Assembly (NCBI RefSeq): GCF_002265435.1
Contig: NZ_NOKQ01000134.1
Location: 124,001-188,000, forward strand
Direction: 5' to 3'
DNA: 64,000 nucleotides
Source: Tetzosporium hominis
Lineage (GTDB): Bacteria; Bacillota; Bacilli; Bacillales_A; Planococcaceae
Below the pieces are notes generated by a model that had not been told where the DNA came from, searched no databases, and was given only the letters and a program-made list of their open reading frames with translations. This document shows positions 63,629 to 64,000 of this stretch, piece after piece; position 1 is the stretch's first letter, and the number at the start of each line of letters is the position of its first letter. The translations under genes were made by a program, and so were the position numbers.

Positions 63629-64000
63629 ATGCGTATCGTAGCGGGAACACGAAAAAGCATCCCATTGAAAGCTGTACCGGGCGAGACGACTCGTCCTACG
63701 ACAGACAAAGTCAAAGAATCATTATTTAATATATTGGGACCTTATTTAGATGGAGAGTCCGTTCTCGACCTGTTTGCAGGTTCTGGAGGTTTGGGACTTG
63801 AGGCGTTAAGTCGAGGAGCCGAGCATTGTGTGTTCGTAGAAAAACAGGGGAAGGCTCTGCAGGTTATCAAAGAAAATATTGAGAAAACACGATTTACAGA
63901 TCAATCTACTGTATTGAAAGCAGACGCAAAGCAAGCGCTAGAACGTCTTGCTATGGAACAGAGCACGTTTGACCTCGTATTCTTAGATCCACCTTATAAT
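63629..64000 (+). CDS. rsmD: 16S rRNA (guanine(966)-N2)-methyltransferase, 5' part
   Basis: First 124 codons of RsmD (YlbH), cut by the window end. MRIVAGTRKS and RPTTDKVKESLFNIL start the protein, SAM motif I is VLDLFAGSGGLGLEAL, and the catalytic DPPY motif is the last visible piece. Ribosome site GGAAAGGGGAAG. Modifies 16S rRNA during 30S assembly. Confidence 0.95.
   Translation, partial: MRIVAGTRKSIPLKAVPGETTRPTTDKVKESLFNILGPYLDGESVLDLFAGSGGLGLEALSRGAEHCVFVEKQGKALQVIKENIEKTRFTDQSTVLKADAKQALERLAMEQSTFDLVFLDPPYN

Overview
This window reads as a chromosomal segment from a low-to-moderate GC Gram-positive bacterium of the order Bacillales. The closest fit is probably a Planococcaceae-type genome (Sporosarcina/Planococcus-like). 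That placement is inferred from three things: gene order closely following Bacillus subtilis blocks (ykyB-ykuC-fadH-ykuL-ccpC; ktrC-rnjA-rpoY-def-ykyA-pdhABCD-speA-yktA-yktB-suhB; typA-ylaH-ylaI-ylaN-ftsW-pycA-ctaABCDEFG; ylbC-ylbF-ylbG-rsmD), frequent GTG/TTG starts behind strong GGAGG-type Shine-Dalgarno sites, and a prfC gene. I see no tRNA or rRNA gene, no CRISPR array, no insertion sequence and no prophage.

Layout. 1-17 kb is mixed: a secreted nuclease lipoprotein, an aldehyde dehydrogenase, an orphan PAS histidine kinase, an M42 aminopeptidase, RF3 (prfC), a SwrC-type RND exporter, a TerC membrane protein behind a yybP-ykoY (Mn2+) riboswitch, a KtrB-type K+ channel subunit, a B12-binding radical SAM enzyme, a decayed histidine kinase, a MarR regulator and several very small genes, one of them a Spo0E-type phosphatase. 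17-26 kb carries fatty-acid genes (fadH with a FadR-type operator), the c-di-AMP receptor gene darB, ccpC, an MFS exporter and the potABCD polyamine importer. 26-41 kb holds ktrC, rnjA-rpoY, def, ykyA, the pyruvate dehydrogenase operon, a secreted deacetylase, speA, and yktA/yktB/suhB. 41-58 kb carries typA, the yla genes, ftsW, pycA, and the full caa3 cytochrome oxidase set with its heme A synthesis and assembly genes. 58-64 kb is the ylb region, ending in a truncated rsmD.

How the genes fit together. The core theme is central carbon flux and aerobic respiration: PDH and pyruvate carboxylase feed the TCA cycle, CcpC would tune citrate entry, and CtaA/B/C/D/E/F/G/M build the terminal oxidase. 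KtrB, KtrC, DarB and PycA all belong to the c-di-AMP/potassium control network known in B. subtilis. SpeA and PotABCD make and import polyamines.

Most of the window is ordinary conserved chromosome. I found no convincing undescribed multi-gene system. The points most worth a second look are: a probable deletion scar holding the 3' ends of an aspartokinase gene and a MurE-like gene pointing away from each other (60.1-60.9 kb); a 23-residue, strongly cationic amphipathic peptide gene (28.94-29.01 kb); three TGTTCA repeats at exact 11-bp spacing before ctaG; a 16-bp perfect palindrome between potA and ktrC; and an in-frame collapsed histidine-kinase remnant (14.35-14.66 kb).
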